Positions 7,849-17,088 are shown, numbered from the stretch's first letter. The stretch: 64,000 nt of DNA from Arthrobacter humicola (GCF_022803015.1 NZ_JAFKON010000001.1:124001-188000); one strand, 5' to 3'. Notes: a model not told the origin generated them from the sequence alone. A program made the numbers and translations.

Positions 7849-10617
7849 TTAGGAGTCGCCGCCCGCGTTGCCGGTGGTGCCGGCGTTCACGTTGTGCAGG
7901 CGGTACTTCTCGATGGCCTGGGCAGGTGCCTGGGCATCCACTTCGCCCCGGCGGGCCAGCATCTGAAGGGAACGGACCACAACCGAGTGGATGTCGTTCT
8001 TGAAGAAACGGCGTGCCGCGGCGCGGGTGTCGGAGAAGCCGAAGCCGTCCGCGCCGAGTGAGGCAAACTCGTTCGGCAGGAACTGGCGGATCTGGTCCGG
8101 CACGGCCTTCATGTAGTCGGTGACCGCCACGATCGGACCGGTGGCACCGGCGAGCTGCTGGGTCACGAACGGGACGCGGGCGGGCTGGCCGGGGTTGAGG
8201 AAGGAGTCCTCCTCGGCGGCCATGGCGTCGCGGCGCAGTTCGGTCCAGGAGGTCACGGACCAGACATCGGCGGAGACGCCCCAGTCCTCGGCGAGGATCC
8301 GCTGGGCTTCGAGGGCCCAGGGAACGGACACGCCGGAGGCCAGGATCTGCGTGCGCGGGCCGTCAATCTTGGCCGGCGCCAGCAGGTAGATGCCCTTGAT
8401 GATGCCCTCCACATCGAGTTCCGCCGGTGCGGGCGGCTGCACGATCGGCTCGTTGTAGACAGTGATGTAGTACATCACGTTCCGCGACGGATCGTTGGCG
8501 GCAATTTCTTTCCCGGCTTCGCCGGGCCCATACATCCGGTTGAGGCCGTCACGCATGATGACGCCCATTTCGTAGCCGTATGCCGGGTCGTAGGTGATGA
8601 CGGCCGGGTTGGTTGCCGCCAGCATGGGGGAGTGGCCGTCGGCGTGCTGCAGGCCTTCGCCGGTCAGCGTGGTGCGTCCGGCGGTGGCGCCGATGATGAA
8701 CCCGCGGGTCATCTGGTCGGCGGCGGCCCAGAAGGAATCGCCGGTGCGCTGGAAGCCGAACATCGAGTAGAAGACGTAGACCGGGATGAGCGGTTCGCCG
8801 TGGGTGGCGTAGGACGTGCCGGCGGCGGTGAAGGCCGCCACGGACCCGGCCTCGTTGATGCCGGCGTGCACGATCTGGCCGGAGATGGACTCCTTGTACG
8901 CCAGGACGAGCTCGCGGTCCACGGAGAGGTAGTTCTGGCCGTTCGGGTTGTAGATCTTCGCCGTCGGGAAGAACGCGTCCATGCCGAAGGTGCGAGCCTC
9001 ATCGGGGATGATCGGCACGATCCGCTTGCCGAACTCCTTGTCCCGCATGAGGTCCTTGAGCAGGCGGACAAAGGCCATGGTGGTGGCGGCGTGCTGCTTG
9101 CCGGAGCCGCGGTTGGCGACTTCGTAGACCTTCTCGTCCGGGAGCGTGACGTCGGCGTGCTTGGAGCGCCGCTCGGGGACGAAGCCGCCGAGTTGCTTGC
9201 GGCGGTCCATCAGGTACTGGATCTCGGGGGAGTCCATGCCGGGGTGGTAGTACGGCGGCCGGTAGAGGTCCGCTTCGAGCTGGTCGTCCGTGATCGGGAT
9301 GCGCAGGTGGTCGCGGAAGGCCTTGAGGTCCGCGAGGGTGAGCTTCTTCATCTGGTGGGTCGCGTTGCGGCCCTCGAAGTGGGTGCCCAGGCCGTAGCCC
9401 TTGACCGTGTGCGCCAGGATGACCGTGGGTTTGCCCTTGAACTCGGTCGCGGCCTTGTAGGCGGCGTAGACCTTGTTGTAGTCGTGCCCGCCGCGCTTGA
9501 GGTTCCAGATCTGGTCGTCGGTCAGGTCCTGGACCATTTCCTTGGTCTGCGGGGTCTTGCCGAAGAAATGCTCGCGGACGAACGCGCCGGACTCGGCCTT
9601 GTACGTCTGGTAGTCCCCGTCGACGGTCTCGTTCATGATCTTCACGAGCGAGCCGTCCTCGTCCTTGGCCAGCAGGTCATCCCACTCCCGGCCCCAGACG
9701 ACCTTGATGACGTTCCAGCCGGCACCGCGGAAGAACGCTTCTAGTTCCTGCATGATCTTGCCGTTGCCGCGGACGGGACCGTCGAGGCGCTGGAGGTTGC
9801 AGTTGATCACGAAGTTGAGGTTATCGAGCTTGTCGTTGGCCGCCAGCTGCAGCAGGCCGCGGGACTCGGGCTCGTCCATTTCGCCGTCGCCCAGGAACGC
9901 CCAGACCTGCTGGTCCGAGGTGTCCTTGATGCCGCGGTTGTGCAGGTACCGGTTGGACTGGGCCTGGTAGATGGCGTTCATCGGGCCGATGCCCATCGAG
10001 ACGGTGGGGAATTCCCAGAACTCCGGCATCAGGCGCGGGTGCGGATAGGAGGACAGGGCGTGCCCTTCCTTGGACTTCTCCTGCCGGAACCCGTCCAGGT
10101 CCTCCTCGGAGAGCCGGCCTTCCATGAAGGCACGGGCGTACATGCCGGGCGAGGCGTGGCCCTGGAAGAAAACCTGGTCGCCGCCGCCGGGGTGGTCCTT
10201 GCCGCGGAAGAAGTGGTTGAAGCCGACCTCGTACAGGGTCGCGGCACCGGCGTAGGTGGAGATGTGGCCGCCGACGCCGATATCCGCGCGCTGAGCCCGG
10301 TGCACCATCACAGCGGCATTCCAGCGCAGCCAGGCACGGTATTTGCGTTCGATCTCCTCATCCCCGGGGAACGGGGCTTCCTGATCGACCGGGATGGTGT
10401 TGACGTAGTCCGTGGTGGTGACCATCGGAACACCCACGGACTGCGCGCCGGCCCGCTGGAGCAGGCTTCGCATAATGTACTGGGCACGTTCGGTGCCTTG
10501 TTCCTGAATCAGGGTATCCAGGGACTCCAGCCACTCGGCGGTCTCTTCCGGATCACGATCAGGCAGCTGGTTTGTCAACCCGCTGAGGATATGGGAGGTA
10601 TCTTCTCCTGCAGCCAC
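7849..10617 (-). CDS. aceE: Pyruvate dehydrogenase E1 component, homodimeric
   Basis: The thiamine-diphosphate-dependent decarboxylase subunit of the pyruvate dehydrogenase complex, feeding acetyl-CoA to the TCA cycle and lipid synthesis. It is 922 residues, the single-chain AceE type. The ThDP/Mg motif starts at GDGEMDE near residue 243 and runs to an Asn about 30 residues later; [14 protein letters not shown] lies before it. The start is set at GTG 10617 because AGAGAGG is ideally spaced before it; ATG 10650 would add 11 residues. E2 and E3 genes are not in the window, as is usual in actinobacteria. It is transcribed away from the DUF3052 gene across a 438-base gap. Confidence 0.97.
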   Translation of the reverse strand: MAAGEDTSHILSGLTNQLPDRDPEETAEWLESLDTLIQEQGTERAQYIMRSLLQRAGAQSVGVPMVTTTDYVNTIPVDQEAPFPGDEEIERKYRAWLRWNAAVMVHRAQRADIGVGGHISTYAGAATLYEVGFNHFFRGKDHPGGGDQVFFQGHASPGMYARAFMEGRLSEEDLDGFRQEKSKEGHALSSYPHPRLMPEFWEFPTVSMGIGPMNAIYQAQSNRYLHNRGIKDTSDQQVWAFLGDGEMDEPESRGLLQLAANDKLDNLNFVINCNLQRLDGPVRGNGKIMQELEAFFRGAGWNVIKVVWGREWDDLLAKDEDGSLVKIMNETVDGDYQTYKAESGAFVREHFFGKTPQTKEMVQDLTDDQIWNLKRGGHDYNKVYAAYKAATEFKGKPTVILAHTVKGYGLGTHFEGRNATHQMKKLTLADLKAFRDHLRIPITDDQLEADLYRPPYYHPGMDSPEIQYLMDRRKQLGGFVPERRSKHADVTLPDEKVYEVANRGSGKQHAATTMAFVRLLKDLMRDKEFGKRIVPIIPDEARTFGMDAFFPTAKIYNPNGQNYLSVDRELVLAYKESISGQIVHAGINEAGSVAAFTAAGTSYATHGEPLIPVYVFYSMFGFQRTGDSFWAAADQMTRGFIIGATAGRTTLTGEGLQHADGHSPMLAATNPAVITYDPAYGYEMGVIMRDGLNRMYGPGEAGKEIAANDPSRNVMYYITVYNEPIVQPPAPAELDVEGIIKGIYLLAPAKIDGPRTQILASGVSVPWALEAQRILAEDWGVSADVWSVTSWTELRRDAMAAEEDSFLNPGQPARVPFVTQQLAGATGPIVAVTDYMKAVPDQIRQFLPNEFASLGADGFGFSDTRAAARRFFKNDIHSVVVRSLQMLARRGEVDAQAPAQAIEKYRLHNVNAGTTGNAGGDS

Positions 10618-11055
10618 GTCCAACCTCTCTTTGAGCGCATCTATCGGCACCCTCAGCTCCGGGCAGGGTGACTGCCTGGCGTGAACGCGACGTGTGCGAC
10701 ATATCGGTTACATCAGCCCGGTCGTATGCGCCGGGCAAGGTCCAATCACGGTACGCCTGCCTGTGTATTAGCCGGGCGGTTGCCCGCGCAGGCGTAGTCG
10801 TCATCAGCCACTCTAGCCGTGCGGGCTGATGGATGCGTAGCCGCCCTATGGACCCGTCCCCGTATTTCACGGGCATACTGGTTGTGTGACGAAGCGCTGC
10901 CCGGCAGCCTCCGGATCGGCCTGTGTGACGCAGAATATGGCGGATCGCGGTGCCAACAGCTTGAAGCGAGAGCTCAAAGGGTGTTGGCTTGGAGTAATGG
11001 AAATCACTAGTGCCATTGAAAACATGAAGCAATTCAAAAAGCATAGGAGCAACAC
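10618..11055. other. Divergent intergenic region aceE / DUF3052
   Basis: These 438 bases must hold the promoters of both flanking units. The only repeated element I see is TGTGTGACG at 10883-10891 and 10922-10930, two direct copies 39 bases apart. No clear promoter hexamers, riboswitch or small gene was recognised. Confidence 0.4.
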
Positions 11056-11475
11056 GTGAGCGAGGCCGACGCCGCCACTTCGGTAAATGTGGCGGAGAAA
11101 CTGGGTTTCAAAGACGGGGACCTGATTCAGGAATTCGGTTATGACGACGATGTCGACTTCGACTTGCGGGACGATATCGAAGATCTCACGGGCTCTGAGC
11201 TTCTCGATGAGGACGATCACGAGGTGGTCGATGCCGCCATTCTCTGGTGGCGGGCAGGTGACGGAGACCTTGTGGACACGCTGGTCGACTCGCTGACCAC
11301 TCTCACCGAGGGCGGCGTTGTCTGGGTCCTGACTCCCAAGTCCGGCCGGGACGGCTACGTCTCGCCCGCGGACATCCAGGACGCCGCGCCCACCGCAGGG
11401 CTCCACTACACCACCTCCGCCGGCGTCTCGAAGGACTGGAGCGCCACCCGGTTGGTCACGCGGAAGAACAAGTGA
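11056..11475 (+). CDS. DUF3052 family protein
   Basis: A 139-residue acidic protein of the actinobacterial DUF3052 family. GTG 11056 follows AGGAG at good spacing. Conserved-looking parts are LGFKDGDLIQEFGYDDDVDF, VDAAILWWRAGDGDLVDTL and GGVVWVLTPKSGRDGYV; the last resembles a strand-turn of a methyltransferase-like fold, but no cofactor motif is complete. No membrane segment is present. Its stop overlaps the start of ahpE (GTGA), so the two are probably co-translated, which hints at an oxidative-stress or redox context. The biochemical function is unknown. Confidence 0.85.
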   Translation: MSEADAATSVNVAEKLGFKDGDLIQEFGYDDDVDFDLRDDIEDLTGSELLDEDDHEVVDAAILWWRAGDGDLVDTLVDSLTTLTEGGVVWVLTPKSGRDGYVSPADIQDAAPTAGLHYTTSAGVSKDWSATRLVTRKNK

Positions 11476-11987
11476 CCCAAGCGGTCCAGCGCGAGGCCTC
11501 CGGGCCGGGCTCCGCCGTGAGTCCCGTTCCCGGCGTCGGCGATCCCGCACCGGATTTCGAGCTCGCCAATCAATTCGGCGAACCGGTGCGCCTCTCGGAC
11601 TTCCGCGGCCGCAACGTCGCCATAGTCTTCTACCCGTTTGCCTTCTCCGGGATCTGCACCGGGGAACTCTGCGAAATCCGGGACAACCTGGCACTGTTCG
11701 AGGATGCCGACGCCGTCGTGCTGGCAGTCTCGGTGGACAGCAAATTCGCCCAGCGTGCCTATGCCGAAAAGGAAGGCTACGGCTTCGATCTGCTGGCCGA
11801 CTTCTGGCCGCACGGCGCCGTGGCCTCGGCTTACGGTGTGTTCGACCCTGACAGCGGCATGGCGCTGCGCGGCACCTTCATCATCGACGCTGCGGGAATC
11901 GTCCGCTACGTCGTGGTGAATCCGCGCGGCCAGGCCCGCGACTTCGCCGAATACCGGGCGGCCCTCACAGGACTCGGCGGGAGCTGA
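11472..11987 (+). CDS. ahpE: AhpE-type peroxiredoxin
   Basis: A 171-residue thiol peroxidase with the thioredoxin-fold AhpC/TSA domain. The peroxidatic cysteine is Cys62 in FAFSGICTGELCEIRDN; a second cysteine, Cys67, lies five residues on. SDFWPHGAVASAYGVF and RGTFIIDAAGIVRY match the mycobacterial one-cysteine AhpE group better than Bcp. Translation starts at GTG 11472, which overlaps the TGA of the DUF3052 gene. It reduces peroxides, probably with mycothiol or mycoredoxin as the electron source (inference from the family). A sirtuin gene follows on the same strand. Confidence 0.92.
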   Translation: MTQAVQREASGPGSAVSPVPGVGDPAPDFELANQFGEPVRLSDFRGRNVAIVFYPFAFSGICTGELCEIRDNLALFEDADAVVLAVSVDSKFAQRAYAEKEGYGFDLLADFWPHGAVASAYGVFDPDSGMALRGTFIIDAAGIVRYVVVNPRGQARDFAEYRAALTGLGGS

Positions 11988-12018
11988 TCCGGTGAGGCAG
12001 CGGCGGCCAGGAATCGGC

Positions 12019-12924
12019 ATGACCGGGTTTGCCAGCCTCCCGCCGGTTACGGCCGCCGGGAGCGCCGCGGAACTCCAGCGCACCGAATTGGAGGCCCTGC
12101 AAGACATCCACGGACTCCTGTCCGGGGAGCAGTTCGCCGTGCTGACAGGCGCCGGCCTGAGTACGGATTCAGGCATCCCCGACTACCGCGGGCCCGGCGC
12201 CGCACCGCGGACCCCCATGACCTACCAGGAATTCATCGGCGAGCCGGGAAACCGGCAGCGCTACTGGGCCCGCAACCACATCGGCTGGTCACATCTGCGC
12301 AGGGCGGATCCGAACGATGGCCATGCCGCTGTAGCCCGGCTGGAGCAACGGGGGCTTCTCACCGGCCTCATCACACAAAACGTGGACCGGCTCCACGAGG
12401 ACGCCGGCAGCGTCAACGTCGTGGACCTGCACGGCCGGTTCGACCAGGTGGTGTGCCTGGACTGCCACCGGCGGTTCAGCCGCCGGATGCTGGCCGGAGT
12501 CCTGGAAGAACTCAACCCCGGGTTCCTGGAACGGGCACAGGCGGCCGGGGTGGTTGAAATGGCGCCGGACGCCGATGCCGCCGTCGAGGACACCGAACTG
12601 ATTGGATCGTTCATCGTCGCCCGTTGTCCGGCCTGCGGCGGCACCCTAAAACCGGACTTCGTGTACTTCGGGGAAAACGTGCCCAAGGACCGGGTGGAGC
12701 GCTCGTACGCCATGGTCGACGCCGCCCGGGCGCTCCTGGTGGCCGGCTCGTCGCTCACCGTGATGAGCGGCCTGCGTTTTGTCCGCCATGCGGCGAAGCA
12801 GGGCAAAGCCGTGGTCATCATCAACAGGGGACCGACCCGCGGGGACGGCCTCGCCACCATCAAGCTGGAGGCAGGCGTCAGCGGGGCCTTGACCTGGCTC
12901 GCCGCCGAGCTGCCGCCCCTGTAG
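12019..12924 (+). CDS. SIR2-family NAD-dependent protein deacylase
   Basis: About 301 residues with the full sirtuin set: GAGLSTDSGIPDYRGPG for NAD binding, TQNVDRLHEDAG, the catalytic His in DLHGRF, and a four-cysteine zinc site (CLDC and CPAC). PDFVYFGENVP and GSSLTVMSG complete the Rossmann part. It would remove acyl groups from lysines, making nicotinamide and O-acyl-ADP-ribose. ATG 12019 has AGGA before it; GTG 11992 with GGGAG upstream would add nine residues and is a fair alternative. It lies about 30 bases after ahpE, probably in the same transcript. Confidence 0.93.
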   Translation: MTGFASLPPVTAAGSAAELQRTELEALQDIHGLLSGEQFAVLTGAGLSTDSGIPDYRGPGAAPRTPMTYQEFIGEPGNRQRYWARNHIGWSHLRRADPNDGHAAVARLEQRGLLTGLITQNVDRLHEDAGSVNVVDLHGRFDQVVCLDCHRRFSRRMLAGVLEELNPGFLERAQAAGVVEMAPDADAAVEDTELIGSFIVARCPACGGTLKPDFVYFGENVPKDRVERSYAMVDAARALLVAGSSLTVMSGLRFVRHAAKQGKAVVIINRGPTRGDGLATIKLEAGVSGALTWLAAELPPL

Positions 12925-13014
12925 CGACGGCCGGGCCGATTGGCGCTTGGCCGGTGACATCCGGTACAGTAGCTGTTCGTTGGTTGAAGCGCTGAGGCGC
13001 GGATGCCGCGGTTT

Positions 13015-13090
13015 GGGTCTTTAGCTCAGCTGGTAGAGCGCCACGTTTACACCGTGGATGTCATCGGTTCGATCCCGGTAGGACCCACCA
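13015..13090 (+). tRNA. tRNA-Val (TAC)
   Basis: A full cloverleaf: acceptor GGGTCTT pairs with AGGACCC (one G-U), the D arm starts AGCTCAGCTGGTAGAGC, the anticodon stem CCACG/CGTGG holds loop TTTACAC with anticodon TAC, and the T arm is CGGTTCGATCCCG. The 3' CCA is encoded at 13088-13090. Confidence 0.97.
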
Positions 13091-13093
13091 CAG

Positions 13094-13139
13094 AAAACCC
13101 CGCTTTTCCGGACCACGCGGTCCGGAAGGGCGGGGTTTT
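13094..13139 (+). terminator. Terminator after tRNA-Val
   Basis: An outer arm AAAACCCCGC pairs with GCGGGGTTTT, and an inner arm TTCCGGACC pairs with GGTCCGGAA around ACGC. It begins three bases past the tRNA. Confidence 0.88.
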
Positions 13140-13204
13140 GTGCGTTCCGGCGGGGGATGCTGTGCGCCCCGAAAATGTCAGGGCTCCGCCCTACTGTGAC
13201 GGGC

Positions 13205-13495
13205 ATGGAACACGTGATGGTGAAAACAGGCCCGGACGGGCGGCCCCTGGCAGTAGTGCGCGGGGGCAGGGAATGGTTGATCGGGGCCGAGCCCGTGCGT
13301 TGGTTCGAGCGGGTCAGCTGGTGGGAGGCCGAGCGCCGGATGCCCAAGGGCCTGAGCCGCGTGGACGTCGAAGTCTGGCAGGTCCAGGCGAAGCTCGGCC
13401 GCAACCGCGGATCTGCCCTGACCACCATGGAACTGATCCGGGACGGCCTCGGTGGGGGCTGGCGGCTGCGGGGGGCCGTTGCGGACGCCGCGTAG
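13205..13495 (+). CDS. Small conserved protein, resembles DUF6504 proteins
   Basis: A 96-residue basic protein from ATG 13205 (MEHVMVKTGP). It is rich in Trp and Arg: RGGREWLIGAEPVRWFERVSWWEAE, then VDVEVWQVQAKLG and GGGWRLRG. The WW-and-RW pattern recalls small actinobacterial DUF6504-type proteins, but I cannot confirm this. The ribosome-binding site is weak and GTG/ATG codons upstream in the same frame would extend it by up to 16 residues. It stands alone between tRNA-Val and a hairpin. Function unknown. Confidence 0.6.
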   Translation: MEHVMVKTGPDGRPLAVVRGGREWLIGAEPVRWFERVSWWEAERRMPKGLSRVDVEVWQVQAKLGRNRGSALTTMELIRDGLGGGWRLRGAVADAA

Positions 13496-13576
13496 GCTGC
13501 CTGCGCGGGCAACAATCGCCCGGCCCGGCCAGCAAAAATGGGGACCCCGGACCCTGGTATCACCCGGGCATTGGAA

Positions 13577-13621
13577 AAGCCTTCCACCGCGACTATTGGG
13601 GGATGCCGCGGTGGAAGGCTT
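13577..13621. terminator. Intergenic hairpin, possible terminator
   Basis: AAGCCTTCCACCGCG (13577-13591) and its exact complement (13607-13621) form a 15-bp stem with a 15-base loop, 80 bases past the small gene. A short T-run follows only on the minus strand, where no gene ends. It probably insulates the FAH gene from upstream transcription. Confidence 0.55.
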
Positions 13622-13742
13622 GTAATGAATATACCGTGAACGCTTGGAAATGTGAAACACCGGCGGGGTTTCTGCGCGCCGGAATTACGCCACTCGATGG
13701 CCTAATCGCGGGCCCCGGGAGTCCGCCGCCTAGGATGTTTTC

Positions 13743-14573
13743 ATGACCGCTACGAGTGCCCGCCGAATCGCCAGAGTCCGCCCGCTTTCCCCGGCTGCCG
13801 CGGACGAATACTTCTTCGTCGCCAACGACGCAGCGGACTTTGGCAGTGCGGCGGGCAGGGCGTGGACGGTGACACCCTCTCCGTTCCCGGGTTCTGCCGC
13901 CAATGCCGGCAGCCTGCCCCGCAGCGGTTGGGGGGCCGGCGCGACGGTGGAGGAAGCGTCGTTCACGTTCCTCGCGCCCTGTGTCCCGGCCAACGTCCTG
14001 GGCATGGCGCACAATACCGGTGCCGCCGGTCGCGGGCTTCCGCCGCAGGCCTTCCACAAGGCGTCCACCAGCGTGGTCGGCCCGGGGGACGCGGTTGAAC
14101 TCCGGCCGGGCGTGGGGCGCGTCGAGCCGGAGGCCGAACTGACCCTCGTCATCGGGAGCAGGGCCCGCGGACTGACGCCCGGCAACGCCATGGGCGCGGT
14201 CCTGGGCTACACCATAGGAAATGACGTCTCCGCCAGGAATCTGCAGGAATCCGATGAGCTGTGGATCAGCGCCAAGAGCCAGGACACGTTCACGCCCGTG
14301 GGGCCCTGGATCGTCACGGACCTGAACGGTGACGACCTGGCGATCGGCATCAAACACAACGGTCGGGAACTCCAGGCAGCCAGCTCCGCCGACCTTGGCT
14401 GGAAGGTGGAGGAAATCCTCACCTATCTCACTTCCTTCATGACTCTTCACCCGGGTGACCTGGTGCTGACGGGATTCCCCGCCGAGTGTGCGCCGATCGT
14501 CCCCGGCGACACCGTCACGTGCCACATTGCCGGCATCGGCGAGCTGACGAACCCCGTGGTGTCTGCCGCCTAA
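13743..14573 (+). CDS. Fumarylacetoacetate hydrolase (FAH) family protein
   Basis: A 276-residue metal-dependent hydrolase of the FAH superfamily. The catalytic domain begins near residue 80 (LGMAHNTG); metal ligands lie in RVEPEAELTLVIG and NDVSARNLQ, and KSQDTFTPVGPW and LKPGD-like LHPGDLVLTGFP follow. Members cleave C-C bonds of acylpyruvates or act on 2,4-diketo- or 2-keto-3-deoxy sugar acids. Which substrate applies cannot be read from the sequence. It precedes an IclR regulator and a sugar-acid-like dehydrogenase cluster, so a sugar-acid role is plausible, but no TGTTCAGC element was seen upstream of it. Confidence 0.85.
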   Translation: MTATSARRIARVRPLSPAAADEYFFVANDAADFGSAAGRAWTVTPSPFPGSAANAGSLPRSGWGAGATVEEASFTFLAPCVPANVLGMAHNTGAAGRGLPPQAFHKASTSVVGPGDAVELRPGVGRVEPEAELTLVIGSRARGLTPGNAMGAVLGYTIGNDVSARNLQESDELWISAKSQDTFTPVGPWIVTDLNGDDLAIGIKHNGRELQAASSADLGWKVEEILTYLTSFMTLHPGDLVLTGFPAECAPIVPGDTVTCHIAGIGELTNPVVSAA

Positions 14574-14659
14574 GGGGCCGGCGGTCCCCGACGAGGCCCG
14601 CCGACAGGGGAGCAATGGATGCACGGGCTTTGCCGGTCCCGGTTCGAGGCGCCAGACAT

Positions 14660-14690
14660 TATGATGGTTAGTGTTCAGCTGACTGGACGG
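14660..14690 (+). promoter_or_regulatory. Probable iclR promoter -10 with TGTTCAGC half-site
   Basis: TATGAT at 14660-14665 is a good -10, and TGTTCAGC at 14672-14679 lies just downstream of it. The same octamer recurs in the transporter promoter, and variants recur at 18310-18346. This placement would allow autorepression. No clear -35 was found. Confidence 0.45.
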
Positions 14691-14740
14691 CATTCGAACG
14701 AGTGACGCGGCGACTTGCGCGCGATACCTGAAGGAGAATC

Positions 14741-15538
14741 ATGGCCGATTCCCGAGTTTCCCGACCCTCCGACGGATTGGGGAGCGCGTCACCCGCACCG
14801 GCTGTCACCCGCGCCGCCGCCGTGCTGGAAGCCCTGGCGGCATCCGCGACCGGACGCCTCACGCTCAGTGACCTGTCCCGGGAACTGGGAATCCCTAAGT
14901 CCTCCACCTCCAACCTCCTGCTCGCGCTCGAGGAGGCGAGGCTTATCAGCCGCCAGGGCGCGGAGTTCACCCTCGGCCGGAAGCTGGTTGAGCTGGGTGC
15001 TGCCTACCTCAGCCGCCTCGACGAGGTCCAGGAGTTCTACCGCTTCTGTGAACAGGCCCCGACACTCTCGGGAGAGACGGTCCGGATCGCCATGCTGGAC
15101 GGAACAAATGTCATCTACCTCGCCCGCTACGAAGGGCACCCGGCGGTGCGCCTGACGTCCAATATCGGCGACAAGATGCCTGTGTCCCTCTGTGCCGTGG
15201 GCAAGGCCCTGATCGCGCGGCTGCATGATCACGACGTCGACGAGATGTTTCCCGACGACGCGACTCTTCCGGTCCTGACGCCGAAGTCGCTGCGCACGGG
15301 TGCCGAGCTCAAGGCGCAGCTCACGCTCATCCGGGAGCAGGGGTATGCGTTCGAGGACGAGGAATCCACCACCGGCGTCGTGTGCCTGGCCGTCGCCGTC
15401 CCGACCCGGGGCGCACACGGGCCCAGCCTCGGCCTTTCGGTCACCGCGCTGAAGGCGACTTACTCGCAGGAGCAGGGCGCCATGATGGTGAAGGAACTCC
15501 AGGACCTCGCCCGGTCCCTCGGCAATCCCATGGGCTAG
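14741..15538 (+). CDS. IclR family transcriptional regulator
   Basis: 265 residues. An N-terminal winged helix (about 20-85; LTLSDLSRELGIPKSSTSNL, then LLALEEARL) is followed by the IclR effector-binding domain, with GKALIARLHDHDV, GYAFEDEESTTGVVCLAVAVP and the closing LSVTALKATY segment. ATG 14741 has AAGGAG upstream. IclR proteins of catabolic loci bind small acids and repress or activate nearby genes. It lies next to the MHS transporter, whose promoter carries a 14-bp-arm palindrome, making it the likely regulator of the whole dehydrogenase block. Confidence 0.93.
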   Translation: MADSRVSRPSDGLGSASPAPAVTRAAAVLEALAASATGRLTLSDLSRELGIPKSSTSNLLLALEEARLISRQGAEFTLGRKLVELGAAYLSRLDEVQEFYRFCEQAPTLSGETVRIAMLDGTNVIYLARYEGHPAVRLTSNIGDKMPVSLCAVGKALIARLHDHDVDEMFPDDATLPVLTPKSLRTGAELKAQLTLIREQGYAFEDEESTTGVVCLAVAVPTRGAHGPSLGLSVTALKATYSQEQGAMMVKELQDLARSLGNPMG

Positions 15539-15590
15539 GGGCCAGCGCTGCTGAGCGTTTCGGGACGTCCGGAATAAATCTGATTATTCA

Positions 15591-15636
15591 TTGGCTAGGC
15601 GATCACTATGCTGTACTCTGTTCAGCATAGTGATCG
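15591..15636 (+). promoter_or_regulatory. Transporter promoter overlapped by large palindrome (operator)
   Basis: TTGGCT (15591-15596), 17 bases, and TACTCT (15614-15619) make a plausible sigma-70 promoter. CGATCACTATGCTG (15600-15613) and CAGCATAGTGATCG (15623-15636) are perfect inverted arms separated by nine bases that contain the -10. The right arm holds TGTTCAGC (15619-15626). No T-run follows, so an operator fits better than a terminator. A 7-bp hairpin (CCAGACC / GGTCTGG, 15661-15680) lies in the leader before the start codon. Confidence 0.75.
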
Positions 15637-15701
15637 ACTCCTTGGGGTTGCTCACACCCACCAGACCAACGGGGGTCTGGAGTGTTCTTGAGGGAGTGCT
15701 T

Positions 15702-17051
15702 GTGACAACTAGTACTAATACACCGCTCGCTGAAGCGGACGGCGCCGTCGTCGATCCGGAACAGCTGCGACGGGCAACGCTTGCCAGCTCTGTGGGCTCC
15801 GCGCTGGAGTACTACGACTTCTACATCTACGGGCTGGCCTCCGCCCTGATCTTTGGCCCGCTGTTCTTCAAGCCGCTCGGCGAGGACGGGGCCCTGATTG
15901 CATCCTTCGCCACGTACGGTGTGGGCTTCGCGGCCCGGCCCTTCGGCGGGATGGTCTTCGGCTACATCGGCGACCGGTTCGGCCGCAAGATGGTCCTGAT
16001 CCTCACCATCGGCCTGATGGGGACCGCCAGCTTCGCCATCGGCCTGCTGCCGACGTACGAACAGGCCGGCATGCTCGGCGCCGTTCTTCTGGTGACGCTG
16101 CGCATCCTGCAGGGACTGGGTGCCGGCGCTGAACAGGCCGGCGCCACCACGCTGATTTCCGAAGTCGCGCCGCGCCGCCGTCGTGGCTTCTTCGCTTCGC
16201 TCCCGTTCGTCGGCATCCAGCTGGGAACCCTGCTCGGCGCCGGAACGTTCGCGCTCATTGCCATGGCAGACAAGGCCGTCCTGGAGGGCTGGCTGTGGCG
16301 GGTGCCCTTCCTGGCCAGCGTGCTCCTGGTTGTGGTGGCCATCTTCATCCGGCTCCGGCTGAAGGAAACGCCCGTCTTCCAGGAACTGGAAAAGCACAAG
16401 AATGTAGTCAAGAACCCCATCGGCCAGCTGTGGAAGCACTCGAAGAAGAACGTGCTGATCGGCATCGGCCTGCGGATGGGCGAAAACGGCAATTCCTCGA
16501 TCTACTCCGCCCTGCTCATCGCGTTCCTGGCGGCCAAGGACGGCGTTTTTCCCGGCGACAAGTTCATCGGTCCGGTCGGCCTGCTCATCGCCGCGGGCTT
16601 CGCGGCCGTCATGGTGATCACTTTCGGTGCGCTGTCCGACAGGTTCGGCCGGGTGCCGGTCTACCGCTACGGTGCACTGTTCCAGGCGCTCATCGCGCTT
16701 CCGGCGTTCTACCTGGTGACGCTGGGCAATGTCACGCTGGTCTGGATTGTCATGGTGGTGGGCATCGCCCTCGGCGTTCAGTCCATGCTCGGCCCGCAGT
16801 GCCCGCTGCTGCCTGAACTCTTCGGCTCGCAGTACCGCTTCACCGGCGTGGCCATGAGCCGGGAGCTCTCCGCCGTCCTGGCCGGCGGCCTGGTCCCGCT
16901 GGTCGGCGCCGCGCTGCTGGCCGCCACGGACCATTCCTGGCTGGTGCTCGCCATCTACTCGCTGGTCCTGGCGCTGATCTCTTTCGTCACCACCTTCTTC
17001 ACACCCGAGACGGTGGGACGCGACCTTCTCCTGACGGAGGATGCGCACTAG
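15702..17051 (+). CDS. MFS transporter, metabolite:H+ symporter (MHS) type
   Basis: A 449-residue integral membrane protein with twelve predicted hydrophobic segments. The N-terminal SALEYYDFYIYG and the loop GYIGDRFGRKMVL are MHS-family signatures, as are RILQGLGAGAEQAGA and the second-half repeat GALSDRFGRVPVYRYG. MHS carriers import organic acids such as citrate, ketoglutarate, shikimate or sugar acids by proton symport. GTG 15702 follows GGGAG at good spacing; longer in-frame starts upstream would read through the promoter palindrome and are rejected. Position makes it the likely uptake system for the substrate of the adjacent dehydrogenases. Confidence 0.9.
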   Translation: MTTSTNTPLAEADGAVVDPEQLRRATLASSVGSALEYYDFYIYGLASALIFGPLFFKPLGEDGALIASFATYGVGFAARPFGGMVFGYIGDRFGRKMVLILTIGLMGTASFAIGLLPTYEQAGMLGAVLLVTLRILQGLGAGAEQAGATTLISEVAPRRRRGFFASLPFVGIQLGTLLGAGTFALIAMADKAVLEGWLWRVPFLASVLLVVVAIFIRLRLKETPVFQELEKHKNVVKNPIGQLWKHSKKNVLIGIGLRMGENGNSSIYSALLIAFLAAKDGVFPGDKFIGPVGLLIAAGFAAVMVITFGALSDRFGRVPVYRYGALFQALIALPAFYLVTLGNVTLVWIVMVVGIALGVQSMLGPQCPLLPELFGSQYRFTGVAMSRELSAVLAGGLVPLVGAALLAATDHSWLVLAIYSLVLALISFVTTFFTPETVGRDLLLTEDAH

Positions 17052-17088
17052 GCGGTCCGGGCAGCAGACGCTCCGTCCGAGCAGCACA

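Noticed and set aside
13015..13621. tRNA-Val with downstream hairpin as an attachment site
   Set aside because: No integrase, no repeated tRNA 3' end and no mobile genes were seen. The hairpins look like terminators.
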